Source: Bacteroidota bacterium (lineage in GTDB: Bacteria; Bacteroidota; Bacteroidia; AKYH767-A; OLB10). Taken from it: a DNA stretch of 60,163 bases. The notes beneath the pieces were generated by a model that saw only the letters and a program-made list of their open reading frames with translations, did no database searches and was not told the origin of the DNA. Where the stretch lies: positions 1-60,163 of the forward strand of contig JAHEKC010000002.1 in the NCBI GenBank assembly GCA_024638565.1, in the 5' to 3' direction. The stretch's first letter is position 1. Each line of letters begins with the position of its first letter. The position numbers and the translations under genes were made by a program. Positions 9,827-19,281 of this stretch are shown piece by piece.

Positions 9827-10384
9827 CTACCAGAGCGATTTTTTCTCTTTCTTCTTCTCTGCCATGGAAACCTCCAGCTCGCCGGTGGTCTTGGCAGTAT
9901 ACTCGTCCACCTGGTCGAGGTAGTGCGCATAGGCGTCATTATAGGTAGATGACGAGGTGTCCATCCAGCGTTCTGCGGGATAATAGGAAAGCTGCTTCCA
10001 GTTATAATCGGTTAACTGGTACTTGTACTTGCCATCCTTGAAAAGGATGATCAGGGTGTACTGGACCACACCCGCATCGGTGGCAAGTCCGTCTTTGTCC
10101 GCCCGGTTGAATATCTTGAACCTGGCCTTGCAGGTGATCTTTCCCAGGTCCCTGTTTTTTTCTCTCACCACATCCGCGGGATTCTTATAATATGATTCGA
10201 TCCAGGCAACGGCCCGGTCGAACAAATCGTCTTTCTTCGTGTCCTCCACATCGACAATCTTCTCGAAGTTAATTCGCTTTGACTCCTCGTCGATAGGCAG
10301 CATGGCGCCCGCACGCGCCACCTCCTGTGCCACTGAACCCGTGGCGAATGCGGTAAGCAAAACCGCTGTCATTACTTTCCTCAT
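9827..10384 (-). CDS. Secreted DUF4468-like (TBP-like fold) protein
   Basis: Signal peptide MRKVMTAVLLTAFATGSVAQ; central ITCKARFKIFNR...VQYTLIILFKDGKYKYQLTDYNW pattern. Confidence 0.6.
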   Translation of the reverse strand: MRKVMTAVLLTAFATGSVAQEVARAGAMLPIDEESKRINFEKIVDVEDTKKDDLFDRAVAWIESYYKNPADVVREKNRDLGKITCKARFKIFNRADKDGLATDAGVVQYTLIILFKDGKYKYQLTDYNWKQLSYYPAERWMDTSSSTYNDAYAHYLDQVDEYTAKTTGELEVSMAEKKKEKKSLW

Positions 10385-10404
10385 GAATAGCTGGTTAATG
10401 AAAT

Positions 10405-11919
10405 TCAACTGGTCACTTTAATTTTCAACTTGGTTCCCGGGCGGAGCCCCCTGGAGTTCCCGATTTTGTTTATCCGCTTTAGCTGTTCCACCGTCACCCC
10501 CTTGTACCGCCGGGCGATATGCCAAAGGGTATCCCCTTTCTGCACGGTATGGTAAATATAGCTGGGTTTGGATGATCCGTCGGCCTTTTGTTGAAAATTT
10601 CCCTTTTCAGTGCTGTTTTTGACGTCCTGGGTTTCCGCCACGGCCTCCTCCTGGTTTTCTTCCCGGGAATCGCCCGGATCGATCTCTTCCTCCCTTATGG
10701 CAACCTTTTTCTTCACGTTCTTGTAAAGCACCAGCCGGCGGCCGGCATAGATCCGGGATGAACGCAGGTTATTCCATCGCTTGAGGCTGCGCACGGAGCA
10801 ACCGTAGCGTTGCGCAATACCGGACAGGTTTTCTCCGTTCCGGATGCGGTGGTAATATTTTTCATTCGTCCATACATTCCGGTAGGTATAAACCGGCAGC
10901 GTTGATTCCCCGACCGGACCCACAGAATCACTGTGGTGGCGCGCCAGCAGCAAGTCATCTGGTTTCCCCAGTCTGCCGATTCCAATGCGCTCGTAATAAT
11001 TGCTGAGCATATCGGCCACGATGGCATTGCGCTGCCAGGTGTTGCGACAACCCAGCACGATACTGATCAGCCGGTGTCCGTTCTTACCGGATGACGCCGC
11101 CAGGCAATACCGTGCATTCCTCGTATAGCCGGTCTTGAGGCCGTCCACGTCGTTCTCGTAATCGATCACCAGCCTGTTATGGTTGCGGTAGACCGACTTG
11201 CGCTTGTGGTTGGCCACTTCCGCATAACCGATTTTCGAGATGTTGATGATCTCCGGGTATTTGAGACATTCCAGGGAAAGCAAAAGCAGGTCGGCCGGCG
11301 AAGAGCTGTTGTCCAGGTGATCCCTTTTTGCGGGCAACCCGGACGGGTTGGAGAAGAACGTATTGTTCATGTTCAGCTCCCGGGCACGCGTGTTCATCCT
11401 CGCGACGAATGCATCCACGCTCCCTCCGAGGTATTTGGCAATGGTATTGCAGGCTTCATTGTGGGATGGGATCATGGCCAGGTGCAACAGGCCGTCAAGC
11501 GTATAGGATTCTGAAACGGTATAGGTCACGCGCCGTTTCCTGACCCATTTGACAAGCCGTCGTTTCATGACCACTTCATCGCTCCAGTCAGAACGGCAAT
11601 TCAGCACATCCTCCACCACCAGCAGCGCAACCATCATTTTAGTGAGCGAAGCAATCGGATATGCGTAATGCATATCCTTCTCCCAAACGACCTTTCGTGA
11701 TACCCCATCAAAAAGCAACCCGGCCCGCATCCCGGATTCATTCTTCACGATGTCATCCACATACTGTACGGGGAAAAAGTTGTCCCGCAGGATGACCTCA
11801 TTTCCGGCAGTGCCCGTGTGATGGTCCTGGGCTTTCGCCCCAAACGCCAGTAGCAGCACCGCCAGCACCACAAGCATCGTGGCCCGGCAATGTGTCCTGA
11901 ATATTGAGCAGCTAATCAT
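10405..11919 (-). CDS. D-alanyl-D-alanine carboxypeptidase-type (peptidase S11) protein with two C-terminal LysM domains
   Basis: SxxK (IASLTKMM), SxN (PSHNEA), KTG (DGLKTGYT); LysM YYHRIRNGENLSGIAQRYGC... and YHTVQKGDTLWHIARRYKGV.... The exact start is uncertain. Confidence 0.88.
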   Translation of the reverse strand: MISCSIFRTHCRATMLVVLAVLLLAFGAKAQDHHTGTAGNEVILRDNFFPVQYVDDIVKNESGMRAGLLFDGVSRKVVWEKDMHYAYPIASLTKMMVALLVVEDVLNCRSDWSDEVVMKRRLVKWVRKRRVTYTVSESYTLDGLLHLAMIPSHNEACNTIAKYLGGSVDAFVARMNTRARELNMNNTFFSNPSGLPAKRDHLDNSSSPADLLLLSLECLKYPEIINISKIGYAEVANHKRKSVYRNHNRLVIDYENDVDGLKTGYTRNARYCLAASSGKNGHRLISIVLGCRNTWQRNAIVADMLSNYYERIGIGRLGKPDDLLLARHHSDSVGPVGESTLPVYTYRNVWTNEKYYHRIRNGENLSGIAQRYGCSVRSLKRWNNLRSSRIYAGRRLVLYKNVKKKVAIREEEIDPGDSREENQEEAVAETQDVKNSTEKGNFQQKADGSSKPSYIYHTVQKGDTLWHIARRYKGVTVEQLKRINKIGNSRGLRPGTKLKIKVTS

Positions 11920-12023
11920 CACGCTTGCAAGTATAGGAGATAAACGCCCGTGGCTCATCGGTAGTATGCGTCGCTTTTAACAGGTACGTGTTGAAAGTCA
12001 GGCGCTCTGTATACTCCCTTCCC

Positions 12024-12698
12024 TTATACGAAAACAGACCGGTAAAGGGTTTCAGCCATGCCAAGATCACCGGAAGCGGTGATTTTGATGTTACTGCGCT
12101 CTCCTTTAACCAGGAAAACCTCATGCCCGGCCGCTTCGTAGGCCGTGGCATCATCCGTAAATGTCTTGCCCGGAGCCCTGTCATAAGCTGCCTTTAGTTT
12201 GCCGGCATCAAAGCATTGGGGCGTTTGCACAAGCCTGTATGCCGACCTGTCCACCGCCATACTGGAATCTCCTTCGATCTTGCGGAGAGACTGGTCAACC
12301 GGCACCACCGGAATTGCACTGCCATGTTTTGCAGCGGCGGAAAAGACCGATTCGGCAAGCGCCGGGCTTGCCAGCGGCCTGGCGGCATCATGTACTGCCA
12401 CAAGCCCGGCCCCCCTGACAAGATCCAGTCCTTTGCGGACTGATTCCGTCCGTGAGTCTCCTCCGGGTACAGTCACATGGTCCACCGGAAGTTCGTGTGT
12501 TTCCAGCAGCGACTTCCAGTATGCATGCCTGTCGGCCGGAAGCACCACGATCACCTCCGCGTTCACACGGCTTAAAAGGAATATGGAATGGTACAGCACC
12601 GGCCGGCCGGCCAGCAACTGAAACTGTTTGGGCAGCTCCTCGCCAAACCGTGAGCCGCTTCCGCCTGCCACTATGATTGCATGCCGTTTCACCGGCAT
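12024..12698 (-). CDS. ispD: 2-C-methyl-D-erythritol 4-phosphate cytidylyltransferase
   Basis: IIVAGGSGSRFGEELPKQFQLLAGRPVLYHSI, VHDAARPLASP, QTPQCFDAGKLKAAYD, TDDATAYEAAGHEVFLVKGERSNIKIT. Confidence 0.95.
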   Translation of the reverse strand: MPVKRHAIIVAGGSGSRFGEELPKQFQLLAGRPVLYHSIFLLSRVNAEVIVVLPADRHAYWKSLLETHELPVDHVTVPGGDSRTESVRKGLDLVRGAGLVAVHDAARPLASPALAESVFSAAAKHGSAIPVVPVDQSLRKIEGDSSMAVDRSAYRLVQTPQCFDAGKLKAAYDRAPGKTFTDDATAYEAAGHEVFLVKGERSNIKITASGDLGMAETLYRSVFV

Positions 12699-12882
12699 GC
12701 AATTTAGCCAGAAGGGGTCAATTAACAGACGCGCGTTTGACCAAATCGTATGACAAAAATGTGCACAGGGGGCTGGCTGGAACCAGTTGCAGCAGCAATC
12801 TCTACCTGTAATGGATTACCCCACTTGCTGGTTCGGAAGGTCATGTGCCATACAGCGGGGCGGTATGCAGAAACGGTTCCGG

Positions 12883-13932
12883 TCAGACGATCAGCATCGC
12901 ATCCCCGTAGCTGAAAAAGCGGTATTTCTCCTTCATGGCCACCTTGTAGGCATGCATGATGAGGTCATACCCGCCGAAGGCAGACACCATCATCAGCAGC
13001 GTGGATTCCGGCATGTGAAAATTGGTGATCATGCAGTTGGCCACCTTGAAGTCATAAGGCGGGAAGATGAACTTGTTGGTCCAGCCGTTGGCCGGCTTGA
13101 GCTCACCCAGTGTGGTTACGGATGATTCCACGGCACGCATGGTAGTGGTGCCCACGGCGCAGACCCTCTTCTTGGCGGTCTTGGCCTTATTGACTATTTC
13201 ACAGGCCTTCTGCTCCACGCGGTACTGTTCGCTGTCCATCTTATGCTTGGTCAGGTCTTCCACCTCTACCGGGCGGAAGGTGCCAAGGCCTACGTGCAGG
13301 GTTACCTCCGCGCTTTGTACCCCTTTCAACTCGAGCCGCTTTAGCAGTTCCCTGCTGAAGTGAAGTCCGGCGGTGGGAGCGGCAACCGCGCCTTCATGCT
13401 TTGCGTAGACTGTCTGGTAACGCTCCTTGTCGAACGGCTCCGCCTTTCGCTTGATATACTTGGGCAGCGGCGTATGGCCGAGTTGCTCGATGATGTTTCT
13501 GAAATCCTGGGAATCCCCGTCAAACAGGAACCGGAGGGTGCGGCCGCGGGAGGTGGTGTTATCGATCACTTCCGCCACCAGCATTTCATCCTCGCCGAAA
13601 TAAAGCTTGTTGCCAATCCGGATCTTGCGTGCGGGATCCACGAGGACATCCCAGAGCTTGCTTTCCGCATTCAGTTCGCGCAGCAGGAAGACCTCGATCC
13701 GCGCGCCTGTTTTTTCTTTATTTCCAAAGAGGCGGGCAGGAAATACCTTGGTGTTGTTGACCACCATGACATCCCCCTCGTCGAAATAATCGAGCACGTC
13801 CCTGAAGACCTTATGCTCGATTTCGCCAGTATCGCGATGCACCACCATCAGCCGGCTTTCATCGCGGTTGGCCGCGGGATGCGTGGCCAGCAGGTTCTCG
13901 TTAAAATTGATCTTGAATTGTGATAACTTCAT
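12883..13932 (-). CDS. queA: tRNA preQ1(34) S-adenosylmethionine ribosyltransferase-isomerase
   Basis: [72 protein letters not shown]. Confidence 0.96.
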   Translation of the reverse strand: MKLSQFKINFNENLLATHPAANRDESRLMVVHRDTGEIEHKVFRDVLDYFDEGDVMVVNNTKVFPARLFGNKEKTGARIEVFLLRELNAESKLWDVLVDPARKIRIGNKLYFGEDEMLVAEVIDNTTSRGRTLRFLFDGDSQDFRNIIEQLGHTPLPKYIKRKAEPFDKERYQTVYAKHEGAVAAPTAGLHFSRELLKRLELKGVQSAEVTLHVGLGTFRPVEVEDLTKHKMDSEQYRVEQKACEIVNKAKTAKKRVCAVGTTTMRAVESSVTTLGELKPANGWTNKFIFPPYDFKVANCMITNFHMPESTLLMMVSAFGGYDLIMHAYKVAMKEKYRFFSYGDAMLIV

Positions 13933-14181
13933 AAAACTTACGGGTTTAAGAGCTACTCAAATGGATAAAATCAGGCCCCGGTACAGGCCAGGCGGCCCTG
14001 CAGGGGGCGCAAATATAAGGCAGGAAACACCTGTTTGGTGCCGACAGGCAAAAAAATACCTCGTGAGTCGCTTATTTCCAGCGGGAACGGCCGCGCGTCA
14101 GGACTCCGGGCCGGGCTGCCTGCAATAAACTGTATTTTCGCGCGGCGGGAAACCGCTTATACCGGGCAGCTGTCCCATGCC

Positions 14182-15219
14182 ATGGCCTCCTCACTCAGCG
14201 AACGCGGAAACAAACGCCATATCGAGATCCTCGATTTCCTGCGCGGTATTGCCGCGCTGAGCGTTGTGCTGCTGCATTATTCCCATTCCGCCATCCCGTC
14301 AATCCGTCCCAATGCCCTCACCGAATATTTTGAATGGGGCCGGCTGGGTGTCCAGGTGTTCTTCGTGATATCGGGTTTCGTAATCCCGTATTCGATGTAT
14401 GTGTCAGGTTACAGCCTGCGCAATGCCGGACATTTCATCATGAAGCGGCTGGCCAGGCTCGGTCCGCCGTCCTGGATTGCGGTCGGACTCATGTTCGTCA
14501 TTTATTACGGGGCCATCGCCATGAAGGGCAGCCCCATTGAAGGCATGGCATGGCCCGGCACGGACCCGGTGACCGTCCTCTCCAACCTGTTTTATTCATT
14601 CGTCCTGCTCGACAAGGGTGCATACATCGACATTTACTGGACACTCGAGGTTGAATTCCAGTACTACCTCCTCATTGCCTTCCTGCTGCCGTTGATCCTG
14701 AAGTTCCGTAACAACCTGTACGTGTTGAGTGCCCTGCTGCTCTCGCTGGTGCTGGCAGCCTATATCGAAAACGAACGGGTTATCTTTTTCGAGAACGCCG
14801 GCTTCTTCGTACTGGGCATCCTTCTTTTCCTGTATAACCAGCAACTCATCAGGCGGGATTATTTTGTCTACAGTTCCATTGTCACGATGTTGCTGCTATA
14901 CGGTTCAAACGGCCTTCCGTATGCATTTGCGGGAGTCATCGCCTTCCTGATCATTGCCTATGTCAGGTTCAGCAATTCGTTCACCACATTCCTGGGGCGG
15001 ATTTCATACTCGCTTTACATCACACACATGTTTGCAGGCATCTCTTCGGAATTTATCCTCAAGAGATTCACCGGTACTGAGATGGGTGAACCAATGAAAC
15101 TGGTGATGCTTGTCGTCTACACCGGCATCGCCATCGGCTTTGCCGCGATCTTTTACCAGCTTGTGGAAAAGCCGAGCATCACGCTTGCCCAGAAGTTTTC
15201 CTGGAAAAGGAAGAAATAA
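14182..15219 (+). CDS. Acyltransferase 3 family membrane protein
   Basis: IEILDFLRGIAALSVVLLHYSHS, GRLGVQVFFVISGFVIPYS, multiple TM segments. Confidence 0.88.
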   Translation: MASSLSERGNKRHIEILDFLRGIAALSVVLLHYSHSAIPSIRPNALTEYFEWGRLGVQVFFVISGFVIPYSMYVSGYSLRNAGHFIMKRLARLGPPSWIAVGLMFVIYYGAIAMKGSPIEGMAWPGTDPVTVLSNLFYSFVLLDKGAYIDIYWTLEVEFQYYLLIAFLLPLILKFRNNLYVLSALLLSLVLAAYIENERVIFFENAGFFVLGILLFLYNQQLIRRDYFVYSSIVTMLLLYGSNGLPYAFAGVIAFLIIAYVRFSNSFTTFLGRISYSLYITHMFAGISSEFILKRFTGTEMGEPMKLVMLVVYTGIAIGFAAIFYQLVEKPSITLAQKFSWKRKK

Positions 15220-15251
15220 CCCGCGTTGGTTTTTGCGGCGATGAACCCGCT

Positions 15252-17150
15252 TCAGGGCTGATAACCCAGGATCTCATCGAGGGTATGTGTGCTCACCGCA
15301 TGATATCCGGGCCGGGCATCACGGTATATGGCCAGCGCCTTCTGCTTACCTTCATCCGTTTGTGCCATGGCTGAATAGATCGGCTTCAGGAATTTGCGCC
15401 TGCCCACGTGCATCAGGAATTCCCTGATACGGGTATCGGCGGGGCTGTACCCGTTCCGGATACAATGCTTGAACCAGTCGCACTGGATTTCCGAGTTACC
15501 TGACGCTGTCAGGCGGTAAGCCCGGTCCAGTTTTTCCATTCCTGCCGGATCAAGCGAGTCTCCGAGGGAGCGGAGGAAATGCAGCCAATGATGCGTGGTC
15601 CATCCGGTGGTGTCTATGGCTTCAGGTCCGGCACCTCCCCTGAATGCCTGCGCGGCGGCAGCCGCCTGGTCGAGGGCGGTGGAACTAACCGTGGGGAAAT
15701 TGTCCGGCAGCCCGGTGCCATAAACCCACGCATCCACATTAATGCTTTCGCGCAGGGAGGTATCGTTTGACAATAATTCGCTGTCAAGGTAACCGAGAAA
15801 CCGCTTCGTTGTCATGGTACCAAACTCGAATTTTGAAAAATACCCGCTGAGAAAGGCGTCCCACTTTTCTCTTCCTACCGCACGCTCGATCGTCAAAAGA
15901 AAGAAACGGCCTTTTTCGTACGCAATGTCTGTTACTCCTTCATCCGGGTCACGCCCCTCCAGGTCGAGGTACAGCCTGGTGTCCGGATTGTCGGCACCCA
16001 GCTCTTCCACTGTTCCCCTGAGTTCATTCATCCCAAGCACGGTAAGCATGTCCGCATATTCCTTCCCATAGATCTGTTCCATGATGCGGCCTTCGAAATA
16101 AACGGTAAACCCTTCATTAAGCCAGAAGTCGTTCCATGTGGAGTTGGTTACCAGATTGCCGCTCCATGAATGGGCCAGCTCATGGGCCACGAGCGCGACA
16201 AGCGACCGGTCGCCCGCAATGATCGTGGGAGTGGCGAATGTGAGCCGCGGATTCTCCATGCCCCCGAACGGAAAGCTGGGTGGCAGTACCAGGAGGTCAT
16301 AACGTCCCCAGAGATACGGGCCGTAAAGCGATTCCGCACTGGTGATCATGGCCGGAAGGTCGGCGAACTCATGCCTGGATGCCTCCAATAGCCCGGGCTC
16401 GGCGTATACCCCGCAGGTATCGCTGTAGGCATGATATTCCAGGTTGCCCACTGCCAGTGCCATCAGGTAGCTCGGCACGGGTTGCGGCATCCTGAACCGG
16501 TAAACGCCATCCGCATGCAGGGCCGTATCATTCTCCGCGCTCATAAGCGCCATGAGTTCCGCAGGACAGCGGATCTCCGCATCGTAGGTGAATTTGATGC
16601 CGGGACTGTCCTGCAACGGGATCCAGGTGCGCGCCAGGATGGCCTGGGACTGGGTGAAGAGGAACGGATGCCGGCCCCCATGGGTCTGGGCGGGCTCCAG
16701 CCATTGAAGCGCCGCTGCACCGGGTGAAGTCCGGTATTGAATGGCCACCTGTTTTGTGCTGTCGCCGATGGCAACTTCCAGGGGCTGGCCCAGGAATTCC
16801 ACTGCATCTCCCAACTGGAAAGTGGTTTCCTTTCCCCCGTCAAGCGTGATTTTTTCAATGGACAGGTCGCGGGTATCCAGCCACAGCCTGTTTGTCCCCG
16901 GAGCCGTTTCGATATCAAGCGTTACGGTGCCGGAAAGGGTCTTGTTATCGAAGTCGACATCAAGGTCGAGTGCGAGGTGTTTGATAACTGCTTCGTCAGG
17001 TCTGGCAAACGAATGGACATCGTTGGCCATAATGGCAGTGCTTCCGGTTTGTTCCATGGTTTCGTCTTTTCCGGCCGGGCCCGAGCAGCCGGCTATTGCC
17101 AGGCCAAGCCCCGCGATAAGGGTCGTCTTGTAAAGTGGGGGTATCATCAT
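15252..17150 (-). CDS. M1-family (leukotriene A4 hydrolase-like) metallopeptidase, lipoprotein
   Basis: GGMENPRLTF; HELAHSWSGNLVTNSTWNDFWLNEGFTVYFE zinc site; lipobox-like IAGC. Confidence 0.93.
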   Translation of the reverse strand: MMIPPLYKTTLIAGLGLAIAGCSGPAGKDETMEQTGSTAIMANDVHSFARPDEAVIKHLALDLDVDFDNKTLSGTVTLDIETAPGTNRLWLDTRDLSIEKITLDGGKETTFQLGDAVEFLGQPLEVAIGDSTKQVAIQYRTSPGAAALQWLEPAQTHGGRHPFLFTQSQAILARTWIPLQDSPGIKFTYDAEIRCPAELMALMSAENDTALHADGVYRFRMPQPVPSYLMALAVGNLEYHAYSDTCGVYAEPGLLEASRHEFADLPAMITSAESLYGPYLWGRYDLLVLPPSFPFGGMENPRLTFATPTIIAGDRSLVALVAHELAHSWSGNLVTNSTWNDFWLNEGFTVYFEGRIMEQIYGKEYADMLTVLGMNELRGTVEELGADNPDTRLYLDLEGRDPDEGVTDIAYEKGRFFLLTIERAVGREKWDAFLSGYFSKFEFGTMTTKRFLGYLDSELLSNDTSLRESINVDAWVYGTGLPDNFPTVSSTALDQAAAAAQAFRGGAGPEAIDTTGWTTHHWLHFLRSLGDSLDPAGMEKLDRAYRLTASGNSEIQCDWFKHCIRNGYSPADTRIREFLMHVGRRKFLKPIYSAMAQTDEGKQKALAIYRDARPGYHAVSTHTLDEILGYQP

Positions 17151-17390
17151 ATTGCGTTTGCAAAATAATGCAATTAATACGCATATACGAACGCATTGCG
17201 CATATTAAAAGGCATCTAAAATTTATTTGCGTCTCTTGCCGCGTGCGGACTTCCTGACGGGAGAGCCGTACCCGACATCGTGGCGCGCGGGTTTCCCTTC
17301 AGTGGACAGGGGTGTGGGCAGGCTTAAGTAGCATTAGAACATTCATGAGATGGCTTCTAGAATCTTTATACTTTTACCAGAACCGGTAAA

Positions 17391-17741
17391 ATGATGAAGC
17401 GAATATGCTCCGTATTATTCCTGATGGCATGCCTGGCGGGATGCGAAGAGGAGGAAGTCCCGCTTGGCTGTAACCTGGAAGAGACGGGCTTTGAAGCGCA
17501 TATCCGCCCGATAATCGTGAACAACTGCGCCTTTGCCGGGTGTCACAGCGGATCGCGGGGAAACGGTAACAATTTTGATTTTACCACCTATAGCGGGATC
17601 AAGGAGGGGATCGGCTCCTTTTATGACCGGATCAACCGCGAGCCGGACGATCCGCTGGCCATGCCGCCCGATCACACACTTGATCCCTGTGACCTTTACC
17701 GGCTAAATGTCTGGATACTGAATGGTGCACCCGGGTATTAA
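17391..17741 (+). CDS. Small lipoprotein with CX4CH (c-type heme-like) motif
   Basis: Lipobox LAGC; FEAHIRPIIVNNCAFAGCHSGSRGNG; distal MPP (LAMPPDHTL) resembling a Met axial ligand. Confidence 0.7.
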   Translation: MMKRICSVLFLMACLAGCEEEEVPLGCNLEETGFEAHIRPIIVNNCAFAGCHSGSRGNGNNFDFTTYSGIKEGIGSFYDRINREPDDPLAMPPDHTLDPCDLYRLNVWILNGAPGY

Positions 17742-17757
17742 TACACCTCCCGCAGGC

Positions 17758-18315
17758 ATGGCCTTGCTGGCTGTGCTTGGGTGCTTGTTGCTGATGCCGG
17801 CTGCAGGCAGTGCCCAGTCCGTGTATGCCTGCACCAACGGAACGGCAAGCTTCTTTTCAAGCGCCCCGCTGGAAGACATAGAGGCCAGGAGCGGCAGCCT
17901 GAACTCCGTGCTGAACATGGCCACGGGGGAGGTGGTGTTCATTGTTCCCATGCGCAGCTTCGAATTCGACAAGTCTCTTATGCAGGAGCATTTCAATGAA
18001 CGTTACGTGGAAAGCCACAAGTACCCGCGGGCGGTTTACAAGGGCCGTCTGGAGGGCCATTTCGACGCCGGCGTTAACGGAAAGTACACGGTGATTTCGA
18101 CTGGTACACTCGACCTGCACAATGTTTCCGTTCAGCGAACGGATACCGGAATACTGGTGGTCACTGACAGCGTCATTTCTCTTTCCGCTAAATTCAAGAT
18201 TGCCGTGGCAGACCATCACATAGAAATTCCAAAACTTGTAACCCGGAATATCGCCGAGGTGGTGGAGGTCAGTTTCAACGCCATTTACCGGCCGTACCGC
18301 AAAAAAACAAAGTGA
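17758..18315 (+). CDS. YceI-family secreted protein
   Basis: Signal peptide MALLAVLGCLLLMPAAGSAQ; SAPLEDIEARS...VVFIVPMRSFEFDKSLMQEHFNERYVESHKYPRAVYKG pattern of YceI-like lipid-binding beta-barrels. Alternative upstream ATG at 17722. Confidence 0.75.
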   Translation: MALLAVLGCLLLMPAAGSAQSVYACTNGTASFFSSAPLEDIEARSGSLNSVLNMATGEVVFIVPMRSFEFDKSLMQEHFNERYVESHKYPRAVYKGRLEGHFDAGVNGKYTVISTGTLDLHNVSVQRTDTGILVVTDSVISLSAKFKIAVADHHIEIPKLVTRNIAEVVEVSFNAIYRPYRKKTK

Positions 18316-18316
18316 T

Positions 18317-19279
18317 ATGACCCTCATTAATACTATAAGCCGGCACTTTCGTTCCGCCATTGGGACATTCGCCCGGTTAGCCTTGTTTGCTTCCTGTGCA
18401 TGGCCCTGCCAGGCACAGGACGAAGACCTGCTGGACCTGGCCATGGAAGGGCTGCCCGGTCAAAAGCAGTATACAATCGCCACTTTCAAGACGACCAAAC
18501 TGATCAACGCGCATACCAATGAAACGGTGCATGACCGTACGCTCGACTTCCGTGTGGGGCACCGTTTCGGCAACGTGGGCAAGGAAAGCTTCGGGGGTAT
18601 CCATACTTTATACGGGCTCGATGCTTCCACTGACATCCGGATTGCCTTCGAATACGGACTCACGGACAGGTTCATGGTGGGTATATCACGCAGCAAGCGC
18701 AATGAAAATTACGAGGGCCTGGTCAAGTACCGGCTGCTGCGGCAAACCACCGACGGCTCAGTACCCATGGCGGTGACCCTGTTTGCCAATGCCACCATAT
18801 CGGGCATCCGGGCACCGGAGGGTCTTTATCCCAGGACCACCGACCGGATGACTTACACTTTCCAGGCCATCCTGGCACGCAAGTTCTCGGATCGTATCAG
18901 CATCCTGCTTTTACCCACGCTTGTACATCGCAATTACGTGTTCGCCACTGTCAACGGATTCCCCGCCGACCCGGAGGAAAACAAAAATGACCTGCTCGCG
19001 CTGGGTGCCGGGGGGCGATTCAAGATCACGCGCAGCACCTCGCTTATCGTCGACTATTTTGTCAATTTCGACACCTACCGGCAGCCGGGCAATGAATACG
19101 GGTTTCACCCTGTTCTGGGTGCGGGGGTGGAAATTGAGACTGGTGGCCACGTATTCACGGTTACCTTTACCAATGCAGCAGGGATCATTGAGAACGATTT
19201 CATCCCCTATACGACTGACGACTGGCTGGAAGGCGGATTTAAATTCAACTTTAATATCTCGCGTAACTTCAAGCTCTGA
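18317..19279 (+). CDS. DUF5777-like outer-membrane beta-barrel protein
   Basis: Signal peptide; TFKTTKLINAHTNETVHDRTLDFRVGHRFGN...GLDASTDIRIAFEYGLTDRFMVGISRSKRNE; beta-rich; ends in an aromatic/hydrophobic C-terminus. Confidence 0.7.
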   Translation: MTLINTISRHFRSAIGTFARLALFASCAWPCQAQDEDLLDLAMEGLPGQKQYTIATFKTTKLINAHTNETVHDRTLDFRVGHRFGNVGKESFGGIHTLYGLDASTDIRIAFEYGLTDRFMVGISRSKRNENYEGLVKYRLLRQTTDGSVPMAVTLFANATISGIRAPEGLYPRTTDRMTYTFQAILARKFSDRISILLLPTLVHRNYVFATVNGFPADPEENKNDLLALGAGGRFKITRSTSLIVDYFVNFDTYRQPGNEYGFHPVLGAGVEIETGGHVFTVTFTNAAGIIENDFIPYTTDDWLEGGFKFNFNISRNFKL

Positions 19280-19281
19280 CC

